A stretch of 64,000 nucleotides of DNA from CAVVNN01 sp963838035 (lineage in GTDB: Bacteria > Actinomycetota > Thermoleophilia > Solirubrobacterales > 70-9). Position numbers and translations under genes: made by a program. The stretch lies in NCBI GenBank assembly GCA_963838035.1, contig CAWIPM010000008.1, forward strand, positions 1 to 64,000. Direction: 5' to 3'. Below, piece by piece: positions 8,381 through 16,318 of the stretch. The notes beneath the pieces are model-generated. The model had not been told where the DNA came from. It did not search any database and saw nothing but the letters and a program-made list of their open reading frames with translations. The first letter of the stretch is position 1. Each line of letters begins with the position of its first letter.

Positions 8381-9860
8381 GAGGTTGTCCGAGACCTCGT
8401 AGAACTTTGAACGGCGGTCCTCCCGCCCCGTCCGCTGCCTTCGGCAGCGTGCTGGGCGCTTGAAGTCCAACCGAGACAGGAGGAACCGCCATGAAGAAGG
8501 TACCCGCGCCGAAGGTCGCCACGACCGCAGAGGCGCCCGAGAGCCCGCTCCCACCGCAGATCCAGGAGGCCCTGGGGGAGCTGGTGGGGGCAGCGAGGGA
8601 GGGGTTGCTGTCGCTCAGCGTCGGGGTCGGCCTCGCGGTCGTGCACGAGCTGATGGAGGCAGAGGTCAGCGAGGTCGTCGGCCCGAAGGGGAAGTGGAAT
8701 CCCGAGCGGACGGCGAAGCGCCACGGCCATGAGGACGGCTCGATGACCCTCGGCGGCAGGCGCGTTGCGGTGCGCCGCCCGCGGATGCGCACCGCCGATG
8801 ACGAGCGCGAGCTGGCGCTCGGCACCTACGAGCACTTCGCCGATCGCGATCCGCTCACCAGGGCGGTGATGGACCGGATGCTCGCCGGCGTCTCGACCCG
8901 CAAGTTCGCCGGCGTCGGCGAGCCGGTCGGCTCCGAGGTCGAGGAGGAGGCCTCTGCGACGTCGAGGACCTCGGTCTCGGAGGCGTTCATCGAGCGCACC
9001 GCCACCGCGCTGGAGGAGCTGATGTCGCGGCGCCTGGAGGACGTGCGCCTGGCGGCGATGATGCTCGACGGCCTGGAGATCGCCGAACGCATGCACGTAG
9101 TCGCGCTTGGGATCACCACCGAGGGCGTGAAGATCCCGCTCGGGCTCTGGGAGGGCTCGAGCGAGAACGCGACGTTGGCCCGCACCCTGCTCGCCGACCT
9201 GGTCGACCGCGGCCTCGATCCCGAGCAGGCGATCCTCTTCGTGATCGACGGCGCCAAGGCGCTTGCCAAGGCGATCCGCGAGGTCTTCGGAGAGCACGCG
9301 CTCCTGCAGCGCTGCCATCGCCACAAGGAGCGAAACGTCACCGACCTCCTGCCCGAGGCAGACCGCGACCGCGTTCGCGGCCGATTGCGGGCCGCCTGGT
9401 CACTCGCCGACGTCGAACTCGCCCGCCAGCGCCTGCAGCTGCTGGCCTCCGAGCTGGATCGCTCCTGGCCCGACGCGGCCTCCTCGCTGCGCGAGGGGAT
9501 GGAGGAGACGCTGACCCTGACGCGGCTCGGGATCGACGGCCAGCTGGCCAAGACGCTCGGCTCGACCAACCCGATCGAGTCGATGATCGAGATCGTCCGC
9601 AACACCCAGCGCAACGTGAAGCGCTGGCGCGAGGGCGACATGCGCAAGCGCTGGACCGCCGCCGGCATGCTCGTCGCCGAGCAGCAGTTCCGCAGGGTGA
9701 TCGGCTACCGCGACCTCGCCAGGCTCGTCATCGCGATCGAACGTCACGCCCTGCTCGCCACCCAGCCGAGCATCGATCGTCAGGAGGTGACTGAGGCCGT
9801 TACGGTGTGATCGTCACGTGGGGATCGCCGCCGAAGTTCCACGGGGATCCGGACATCCTC
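8381..9860 (+). mobile_element. Complete IS256-family insertion sequence
   Basis: The element is 1480 bases. The left end (8381-8408, GAGGTTGTCCGAGACCTCGT and on) and the reverse complement of the right end (9834-9860, GAGGATGTCCGGATCCCCGT and on) are imperfect inverted repeats, differing at a few positions over about 27 bases. The 8-base sequence GGCTGAAG abuts both ends (8373-8380 and 9861-9868), the target duplication length known for IS256. A single transposase gene fills the interior. Intact ends, frame and duplication suggest recent insertion. Confidence 0.93.
8491..9810 (+). CDS. IS256-family (mutator-type) transposase
   Basis: A 439-residue transposase with the DDE residues in their family contexts: Asp in MMLDGLEIAERMHVVALGI (about residue 191), Asp in ILFVIDGAKALAKAI (about 254) and Glu in STNPIESMIEIVRNTQRNVK (about 363). 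The helical insertion between the last two carries CHRHKERNV, the C/H motif of IS256/MULE enzymes. The N-terminal domain has GPKGKWNPERTAKRHGHEDG and VRRPRMR, as expected. The start ATG follows a good ribosome binding site (AGGAGG, about 7 bases upstream). The length is slightly above the usual 390-420. Confidence 0.96.
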   Translation: MKKVPAPKVATTAEAPESPLPPQIQEALGELVGAAREGLLSLSVGVGLAVVHELMEAEVSEVVGPKGKWNPERTAKRHGHEDGSMTLGGRRVAVRRPRMRTADDERELALGTYEHFADRDPLTRAVMDRMLAGVSTRKFAGVGEPVGSEVEEEASATSRTSVSEAFIERTATALEELMSRRLEDVRLAAMMLDGLEIAERMHVVALGITTEGVKIPLGLWEGSSENATLARTLLADLVDRGLDPEQAILFVIDGAKALAKAIREVFGEHALLQRCHRHKERNVTDLLPEADRDRVRGRLRAAWSLADVELARQRLQLLASELDRSWPDAASSLREGMEETLTLTRLGIDGQLAKTLGSTNPIESMIEIVRNTQRNVKRWREGDMRKRWTAAGMLVAEQQFRRVIGYRDLARLVIAIERHALLATQPSIDRQEVTEAVTV

Positions 9861-9868
9861 GGCTGAAG
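9861..9868. repeat. Right target site duplication of IS256 element
   Basis: Exact copy of 8373-8380, directly after the right inverted repeat. Removing 8381-9868 restores the pre-insertion sequence joining the DUF488 stop to the convergent gene. Confidence 0.9.
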
Positions 9869-9886
9869 GGTGCCGACAGTGAACGA

Positions 9887-10723
9887 CTAGCCAGCGAAGG
9901 CGAGCTGCTCGGCCGTTCTTGGTGGCCACCAGACACCGAGAATCAGAAAGGAGGTGGGATGCTGGTGCTGGTTGCCGACGATCAGGGCGGTGTCGCGGTC
10001 GGGGCCGCAGATCTCCTCAAGCCAGCGGTGGCGCAGCTTGTCAACCCACTCGCTTGAGTGGCGGACTCGGCGGTAGTACTGGTCGATCTCCCAGTCGATG
10101 ATCGACTGGGAGTGAGACCGACAGGAAGGGTCGGCGCACTCGTAGCGGAGCTTGAAGCGCCAGGGAATCAGCTCCAACGCCTTCAGCTGATGGCTCTTCT
10201 CCTCGGCAGGTTCGGCGCTGAGCAGCGACCCCTGGGCGACCCAGGCGCGGGCGATCTCGGCCTTCTCGGCCTTGACGTCGACGGACTCGACCTGAAGATC
10301 GAGGACTCGCTTGGGCCGAAAGATGCCAAGTGAGGTGCCGGCCTCAGCCTGAGCGCGTTGGATCGCGCACATCGAGTCCGCCATCAGGGGCTCGAGGAAG
10401 CGGCGGCGGCGCTCCCAGGAGTCAGACGTGGGAATCGGGCTGCCGACGATCTCGATCGATTCGCGATTCGGCCGGCGGGTCTCCGGCCGGCGGTCGCCGG
10501 AGTGCTGTTGAACGTCGACGCGGATCGGCTGGTACTTGGCGAACTGCTGGTTGCCGTCCAGGTCGCGGTAGGGAACGGGGTAGAGCCGAATCCAGCTCAG
10601 ATCTCGAGGTGAGAGCTGATCGTCAGGCGAGAACTGGACACCGGCGACGCAGGAAACCTCGCCGTAGGTCTTGCTGAGGGCCGGGTAGGCCTTGACGGTC
10701 GGCAGAAAGGTGATCGTTTCCAT
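9887..10723 (-). CDS. Unrecognised 278-residue protein, possible DUF488 partner
   Basis: No known domain could be named. Visible features are a strand-rich N-terminus (TITFLPTVKAYPALSKTYGE), a segment with WIRLYPVPYRDLDGNQQF, and a Cys/His group ECADPSCRSHSQSIIDWEID (C-x4-C-x2-H followed by DWE, about residues 196-215). The final strand pair is ALIVGNQHQHPTSFLILGVW. The C/H plus acidic arrangement could form a metal site, and GNQHQHPTSF looks like a conserved core motif. The protein is soluble, without signal or membrane segments. Before the IS insertion it was directly convergent with the DUF488 gene, about 20 bases apart. A palindrome at 10752-10765 lies just upstream. Confidence 0.7.
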   Translation of the reverse strand: METITFLPTVKAYPALSKTYGEVSCVAGVQFSPDDQLSPRDLSWIRLYPVPYRDLDGNQQFAKYQPIRVDVQQHSGDRRPETRRPNRESIEIVGSPIPTSDSWERRRRFLEPLMADSMCAIQRAQAEAGTSLGIFRPKRVLDLQVESVDVKAEKAEIARAWVAQGSLLSAEPAEEKSHQLKALELIPWRFKLRYECADPSCRSHSQSIIDWEIDQYYRRVRHSSEWVDKLRHRWLEEICGPDRDTALIVGNQHQHPTSFLILGVWWPPRTAEQLAFAG

Positions 10724-10751
10724 CGGATCGGGCTCGCCGTGGGCGGTATAG

Positions 10752-10765
10752 CACTCGCACGAGTG
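10752..10765. promoter_or_regulatory. 14-base palindrome upstream of the 278-residue gene
   Basis: CACTCG-CA-CGAGTG is a perfect 6+2+6 inverted repeat starting 29 bases upstream of the leftward ATG at 10723. A -10-like CTATAC (minus strand, about 10745-10750) lies between, so a repressor bound here would block the promoter. Confidence 0.5.
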
Positions 10766-10838
10766 TGTACGAACTTGTTTTCATCCGTATCGGACGAAAG
10801 CGAGAAGCTCTGGTCCCGATGGCTCCGCCCACGCTCGG

Positions 10839-11174
10839 CTAGGACTTCCGTTTTCCCCGGCGTTTTTTGCTGCCTTTTTTGGCGCGAGTCGCCCTTTTGG
10901 CTTTGGGTCGAGTTGTTTTCTTAGTGGCTGTCTCTTTGACGATTCGGTAGCCGGCGCCAACCTTTTCGAGCTCTCCGTCCTTGACTAGCTGGTGGGCGAG
11001 CGCATAGAGCGGGTTGGGGGCGCTGTCGATCTGCTTGGCGATCTGGGTCACCGTGATCCCCGGCTTCTCCCTCGCGGCGTCGATGAACTGCTGGCGACGC
11101 TGGCCGGGGCGGGCGCGTTTGCGGCGCCGTTTGCGAGGCCGCGGAGCGGACGGTGTGGATGAATGGTCGCTCAC
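10839..11174 (-). CDS. Small Lys/Arg-rich winged-helix protein, histone-like
   Basis: A 111-residue protein from GTG 11174. The first 25 residues are basic (RPRKRRRKRARPGQRR). The centre (ITVTQIAKQIDSAPNPLYALAHQLVKDGELEKVG) is a small winged helix. The last 30 residues are a Lys/Arg tail (KRATRAKKGSKKRRGKRKS) of the kind seen in actinobacterial nucleoid proteins. Non-specific DNA binding is therefore likely. Upstream, in the same frame, 28 codons read like a coiled coil (KIERRLSELTDERQRLDRAL) but begin ATG-TAA, so the present start is internal to what looks like a once longer protein of about 140 residues. Confidence 0.75.
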   Translation of the reverse strand: MSDHSSTPSAPRPRKRRRKRARPGQRRQQFIDAAREKPGITVTQIAKQIDSAPNPLYALAHQLVKDGELEKVGAGYRIVKETATKKTTRPKAKRATRAKKGSKKRRGKRKS

Positions 11175-11261
11175 ACCGACGAGCCCCTGAAGGGCGCGGT
11201 CGAGCCTCTGCCGCTCATCGGTGAGCTCGCTAAGGCGCCGTTCGATCTTGGACTCTTACAT

Positions 11262-11650
11262 CGGCGATCACATCTGTGGCCACATCTGCTCCTTGTTCGA
11301 CTGGAGTGGGCACGATATAGCGCACGCCCAGTTGCGGCGCTTCTCTTGATGAAGCGCCCCGCCGAAAGTGGCAAGTGGTAGGAGCGGCGGGCGATGATCG
11401 AGCGGCTCGAGGGGATCAGCGAGGACCCTCGGCCTTCGCGGCGGAGCGGCGGTGTCCGGCGAACAGCGGATACTTGTCTTTCTGGAAGAACTCCTTCCCA
11501 AGGGGGCTACGGATCGGATCTCAGTGGGTCAATCAGTGGCCCAAACGCAACCGAAATAGCCCTATTAGTGCCGAACAGCATTTGGGCTAATTTCCCAGTA
11601 CAGAGCGGAAAACGACTCCTGGCGCGGATTGCCGAAACGCCATGGGCTGA
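11262..11650. other. 389 bases without an intact gene; possible remnant
   Basis: No complete gene is visible. On the minus strand a short open stretch ending at 11416-11418 reads like the C-terminus of a protein (KEFFQKDKYPLFAGHRRSAA over about 11430-11490). It is preceded by an in-frame stop near 11525. This may be a decayed end of an island gene. The base composition between about 11520 and 11640 is more AT-rich than the surroundings. Confidence 0.35.
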
Positions 11651-11692
11651 TTCACACGCGAGAGGTCGCTGGTTCGAAACCAGCCGTGCCCA
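11651..11692 (+). repeat. 3' half of a tRNA-Val(CAC): probable integration scar
   Basis: The sequence gives an anticodon loop TTCACAC (anticodon CAC), the 3' anticodon strand GCGAG, variable loop AGGTC, T-arm GCTGG-TTCGAAA-CCAGC, acceptor strand CGTGCCC and discriminator A. The 5' half is missing: bases just upstream (GCTGA) cannot pair with GCGAG. A copy running from the anticodon loop to the 3' end is the usual core left by tyrosine-recombinase integration into a tRNA gene. It marks the right side of the accessory region at 1-11.6 kb. No integrase gene is in the window. Confidence 0.72.
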
Positions 11693-11738
11693 TCAACTCA
11701 GCGCCCGCTCAACCGTCGCCGCGCTGACGCCTTCCACG

Positions 11739-12116
11739 TCAGCGACCGTGCTCGGCCGCCCTCTCGCGCACATCGGCCTTCTGCTTGAGAGTCATCGCTC
11801 CCGGGTGCCCGTCCCCGGGCCAGGGGGTGAGCAGGAGCAGGGCCTTTGCGTCAGCGCGGGCGGCGATGGTACGGCGCTCGCCGGGCGCGAACTCGAGCAT
11901 GTGGCCGGCTTGGGCCGATACCTGCTCACCCTCGGGCGTCATTACATCCAACTCTCCTTCGATCACGACGATTCGTGCGCGCTCGTGAACCTCATGCTCC
12001 TGGAGCTCCTCGCCGGCCGGGATGGACAGCAGGATGACCCGTGCGTCGTCTCCGGAGGAGAGGATCTCAGGCTCGTGCGGCTCCGCCCGAACGGTCTTCA
12101 GGTCCCAGCTTCTCAA
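11739..12116 (-). CDS. Small cupin protein
   Basis: A 125-residue single-domain cupin. The barrel shows VILLSIPAGEELQEHEVHERA (motif 1, with Glu/His positions) and GHMLEFAPGERRTIAARADA (motif 2). The start is placed at the TTG at 12116 because a clear ribosome binding site (AAAGGAGAG) precedes it and the protein then opens RSWDLKTVRA. A longer reading back to 12227 would run through the tRNA-like sequence and is unlikely. The substrate or metal-dependent role is unknown. It is the only gene between the two tRNA-like fragments. Confidence 0.75.
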   Translation of the reverse strand: MRSWDLKTVRAEPHEPEILSSGDDARVILLSIPAGEELQEHEVHERARIVVIEGELDVMTPEGEQVSAQAGHMLEFAPGERRTIAARADAKALLLLTPWPGDGHPGAMTLKQKADVRERAAEHGR

Positions 12117-12187
12117 GGCTCTCTCCTTTGCCGACGGCGCCGGCTGAATCGCCATGCGCCCTTCAAAGGTACTTCCGAAGGCGGCCC

Positions 12188-12230
12188 GACTCAACGCGAG
12201 TCGGCACTGGTTCGAGACCAGCAGCACCGA
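12188..12230 (+). repeat. Diverged tRNA 3'-end-like sequence
   Basis: GCGAG, then CTGGTTCGAGACCAG and an acceptor-like AGCACCGA parallel the Val fragment at 11651-11692 over about 40 bases, with mismatches. TTCGAGA fits a T-loop. The outermost T-stem pair is A-C and no 5' half exists, so it is not a functional tRNA. It may be an older integration scar. It lies directly after the arsM stop. Confidence 0.45.
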
Positions 12231-12239
12231 TGCCGGGCC

Positions 12240-13020
12240 CTAAGCCGGCTTGCGGGCGCGGATCGTCGCAGAGGCCGCCTTGTCGTGGACCCGGTGGGTC
12301 TCGAGAGACCGAGATGTCGACGAAGCCGGCTGCCGCCAGCGCCTGCTCGAACTCGCGCCGGGTCAGCGCCCCGGAGATGCAGCCGGTCCACTGCGCCATG
12401 TCGGCCCGGGTGGCGTCGTCCATGTCCTCGTCGGCGACGATGTCTGAGACGGCGAAGCGCCCGCCCGGCTTCAGCACCCGCCCCGCCTCGGCCAGCACTC
12501 TCGGCTTGTCGCCGGAGAGGTTGATGACGCAGTTGGAGATCACCACGTCGACCGTGTCGGTCGGCAGCGGGATCGCCTCGATCTCGCCCCGCAGCCACTC
12601 GACGTTCTCGACGCCCGCCTTGCGCTGGTTCTCCCGCGCCAGGGCAAGCATCTCGTCGGTCATGTCGAGCCCGTAGGCCTTGCCGGTCGGGCCGACCCGC
12701 TTGGCGGAGAGCAGGACGTCGATCCCCCCGCCGGAGCCGAGATCGAGCACGGTCTCGCCGGGGTGCAGCTCGGCGACCGCGGTCGGGTTGCCGCAGCCGA
12801 GCGAGGCCATCGTCGCGGTGTCGGGCAGGTCGCCCTGGGAGGCCTTGTCGTAGAGGGAGGCGCCGAACGCCTGCGCCTGCTCGTCGGAGAGCACGGAGTC
12901 GGCGGGGCCGCAGCAGGAGCCGCCGGAGCCTCCGCTGCGGCCGACGCGCTCGGCCGCCGCTGCGTAGCGGGCGCGCACGGCCTCGCGGATCTCGTCGGTC
13001 TCGGTCAATTGGTCAGCCAC
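12240..13020 (-). CDS. arsM: Arsenite S-adenosylmethyltransferase, frameshift near C-terminus
   Basis: ArsM methylates arsenite using S-adenosylmethionine. The GTG start at 13020 (VADQLTETDEIREAVRARYA) overlaps the arsR end. The SAM motif is ETVLDLGSGGGIDVLLSA; the arsenic-binding Cys are in SCCGPAD, SLGCGNP, VVISNCVINLS and WTGCISGAL. In the long frame the expected end is lost after GFVDISVS. One base out of phase, from about 12302, the sequence reads ETHRVHDKAASATIRARKPA and stops at 12240-12242, which is the normal ArsM ending. So a one-base insertion (or two-base deletion) near 12303 is present, either real or an assembly error. The catalytic part is intact either way. Confidence 0.85.
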
Positions 13021-13361
13021 TTGGAGAGCTCCTTGAGGGCGTCGGGGACGACGTAGTAGTAGGCCCAAAGCCCCTGGCGCTCGGACTCGACGATGCCGGC
13101 CTCGCGCAGCACCTTGAGATGGTGGGAGACGGTGGGCTGGGAGAGGTCGAAAAGCGGGACCAGCTCGCAGACGCAGACCTTGCCCGCGTGCTTGCGCAGG
13201 ACGTCGGCGAGCTGCATCCGGATCGGGTCGCCGAGCGCCTTCGCCACCCTGGCCATGCGCTCGGCCTCGGCGCGCTCGATGTCGGGGTAGACGACCGGCT
13301 CGCAACAGGGCTCGCCGGCAGGCCGCTTCTGCTTCGGCGCCAACTCCAGATCGACGGTCAT
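13005..13361 (-). CDS. arsR: ArsR-family arsenite-responsive repressor
   Basis: 118 residues with the winged helix (LSQPTVSHHLKVLREAGIVE, about residues 73-92) and the DNA-facing wing after it. Candidate arsenite ligands are the N-terminal Cys pair C19-C20 and C63/C65 in KVCVCELVPL. An N-terminal Cys pair working with Cys in the next helix resembles the Corynebacterium-type ArsR site rather than the E. coli alpha-3 site alone; this comparison is from family knowledge. It starts at ATG 13361, inside the palindromic operator at 13360-13402, and shares 16 bases with arsM, so both are translated from one leftward message. Confidence 0.92.
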   Translation of the reverse strand: MTVDLELAPKQKRPAGEPCCEPVVYPDIERAEAERMARVAKALGDPIRMQLADVLRKHAGKVCVCELVPLFDLSQPTVSHHLKVLREAGIVESERQGLWAYYYVVPDALKELSKWLTN

Positions 13362-13402
13362 CTATTTACATATATCGATTGAAATCACATATGTCAATAG
13401 AT
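13360..13402. promoter_or_regulatory. Palindromic ArsR operator between divergent ars transcripts
   Basis: ATCTATTTACATAT (13360-13373) is the reverse complement of ATATGTCAATAGAT (13389-13402) except for one position, with a 15-base centre. The arms are AT-rich in a very GC-rich region and cover the arsR start codon; the gapdh start is 21 bases beyond. One repressor dimer or pair of dimers here would shut both directions. Confidence 0.8.
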
Positions 13403-13422
13403 AGGCTGCGGCGGGATCGCCG

Positions 13423-14422
<1,000 letters not shown>

Positions 14423-14436
<14 letters not shown>

Positions 14437-15700
14437 GCCGACCGCAGCGGAGCGCCAGGCGGACCTGCGTAACTACGTCCTGGTCACCGGCGCCTACTGG
14501 ACCGAGACGCTCGCCGACGGCGCGACCCGGATGCTGGTGCTCTTCTACTTCTACGAACTGGGCTACTCGCCGTTCACGATCGCCTCGCTGTTCATCTTCT
14601 ACGAGGTCTTCGGCGTCATCACCAACCTCGTCGGCGGCTGGCTCGCCGCGCGCTTTGGCCTGCGGACCACGCTCTTCATGGGCCTCGGCACCCAGGTCGT
14701 CGCGCTGTCGATGCTCGGGCTTGCGCCGCAGGCGTGGCTGATCGTTCCCTACGTGATGGCCTCGCAGGCGATCTCGGGGATCGCCAAGGACCTGACCAAG
14801 ATGAGCTCCAAGAGCGCGGTGAAGCTCGTCGTCCCCGAGGGCGACGAATCCTCGCTCTACCGCTGGGTCGCGATCCTGACCGGCTCCAAGAACGCGCTGA
14901 AGGGAGTCGGCTTCTTCATCGGCGGGCTGATGCTGACGCTGGCCGGGTTCCAGACCTCGACGCTGATCCTCGCCGGGACGGTCCTCGCCGTCGCGCTGGT
15001 CACCGCCCGGCTTATGCACGGCCACCTCGGCCGCCCCGACGCGAAGGCCAGGTTCAAGCACATGTTCTCCAACAACCGCGCGGTCAACATCCTCGCCGCG
15101 GCGCGCATCTTCCTCTTCGCCTCACGAGACGTCTGGTTCGTGGTCGGCCTCCCCGTCTACCTGGAGACCGTGCTCGGTTGGAGCTTCTGGCAGACCGGCG
15201 GCTTCCTGGCGATCTGGGTGATCGGCTACGGAATCGTGCAGGCGGCGGCGCCCGGCTTCGTGCGGCGGCGAGGCGCGACCGGGGGCGCCGAGCCCGACGG
15301 CGGGACCGCCACCTGGCTGGCCTTCGTGCTGGCGGCGTTCCCCGCCGCGATCGCCATCGGCCTGACCGCCGGCCTCGACCCGACCGCGGTGGTGGTCATC
15401 GGCCTGATCGCCTTCGGCGTCGTCTTCGCGATGAACTCCGCCGTCCACTCCTACCTGATCCTCGCCTACGCCGACAACGACAGGGCGGCGATGAACGTCG
15501 GCTTCTACTACATGGCCAACGCCGGCGGTCGCCTCGCCGGCACGATCCTCTCGGGCCTGCTCTACGAGTGGAACGGCCTCACCGCCTGCCTCTGGGCGTC
15601 GGTCGCATGCGTGCTCGCGGCCGCCATCCTGTCGCTGCTCCTGCCGGGCAGGACGCCGAGCCCGACGCGACCCGGGGAGGAACTGGCCGTCGTCGGCTGA
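14423..15700 (+). CDS. arsJ: ArsJ organoarsenical efflux MFS transporter
   Basis: 425 residues from ATG 14423, which lies inside the gapdh end. About 11-12 hydrophobic segments are visible. Recognisable ArsJ segments include NYVLVTGAYWTETLADGATR at the start, LTKMSSKSAVKLVVPEGDES in the middle loop, and YADNDRAAMNVGFYYMANAG near the end. ArsJ exports 1-arseno-3-phosphoglycerate, which then breaks down outside to arsenate, so the pair acts as an arsenate pump. The gene closes the rightward ars transcript; the next gene is convergent. Confidence 0.93.
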
Positions 15701-15715
15701 CAGGGCCGCGCTGAG

Positions 15716-16138
15716 CTAACCCAGCTCCGGCGGCAGCGCCTTGGGGCCATCCGGGTAGAGCGCGCTCAGCTCCTCCTCGGACATCTCCAGGGTGTTGGCC
15801 GCCTCGAGCGGGGCGCCGGTGATGAGCCAGAGCTGATCGGAGTCGGTGTCGTTGAAGATCTGGCGGACAGAGCCGGGCTCGACGAGGACCGCGTCAAGGA
15901 GCCCGAGGACGAGGAGGTCGCCGTCGATGCGGATCCGGCCGGCGCCCTCGAGCAGCAGGTAGAGCTCCTCCTGCTCGAAGTGGCGATGGCGGGTCGACGC
16001 CTGCCCCGGCCGCAGGCGCCAGAGGCGGGCGCCGAGGGCTCGCGCGCCGAGTTGCCTGCCCAGGTCGGTGTTCTCCACCCGCATCTGGTTCGAGGGGCGC
16101 CAGTGGGCATCAGCGGCCGAGAGCATGCGGTAGGCCAT
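15716..16138 (-). CDS. Cupin domain protein
   Basis: 140 residues with a typical single cupin: LRPGQASTRHRHFEQEELYL (metal ligands H-x-H and E, about residues 43-62) and VEPGSVRQIFNDTDSDQLWL for the second motif. The start ATG is at 16138. Such small cupins bind a metal and a small ligand; nothing in context (ars pump downstream, phosphoesterase upstream on the opposite strand) indicates which. The C-terminus (SEEELSALYPDGPKALPPELG) is acidic. Confidence 0.82.
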   Translation of the reverse strand: MAYRMLSAADAHWRPSNQMRVENTDLGRQLGARALGARLWRLRPGQASTRHRHFEQEELYLLLEGAGRIRIDGDLLVLGLLDAVLVEPGSVRQIFNDTDSDQLWLITGAPLEAANTLEMSEEELSALYPDGPKALPPELG

Positions 16139-16318
16139 CGCCCCAACTTAGCCGAGCAGGGACATCGGCAATCGAACCCAGCCCCTTGTGGCCCGGCCGC
16201 CCTTCCACGACACCGACATGTCTTCACCAAGTGATTACGCCATGGCCTCTCTTCCTTAACGACCGCCCCCAGCGGCCCACTTAGCGTCACGGCGCCAACA
16301 CCCAAACGAGGGGGAACT

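Noticed and set aside
12163..13305. 380-residue reading of arsM
   Set aside because: Its first 95 residues are the out-of-frame shadow of arsR and its last 40 run past the frameshift into the tRNA-like sequence.
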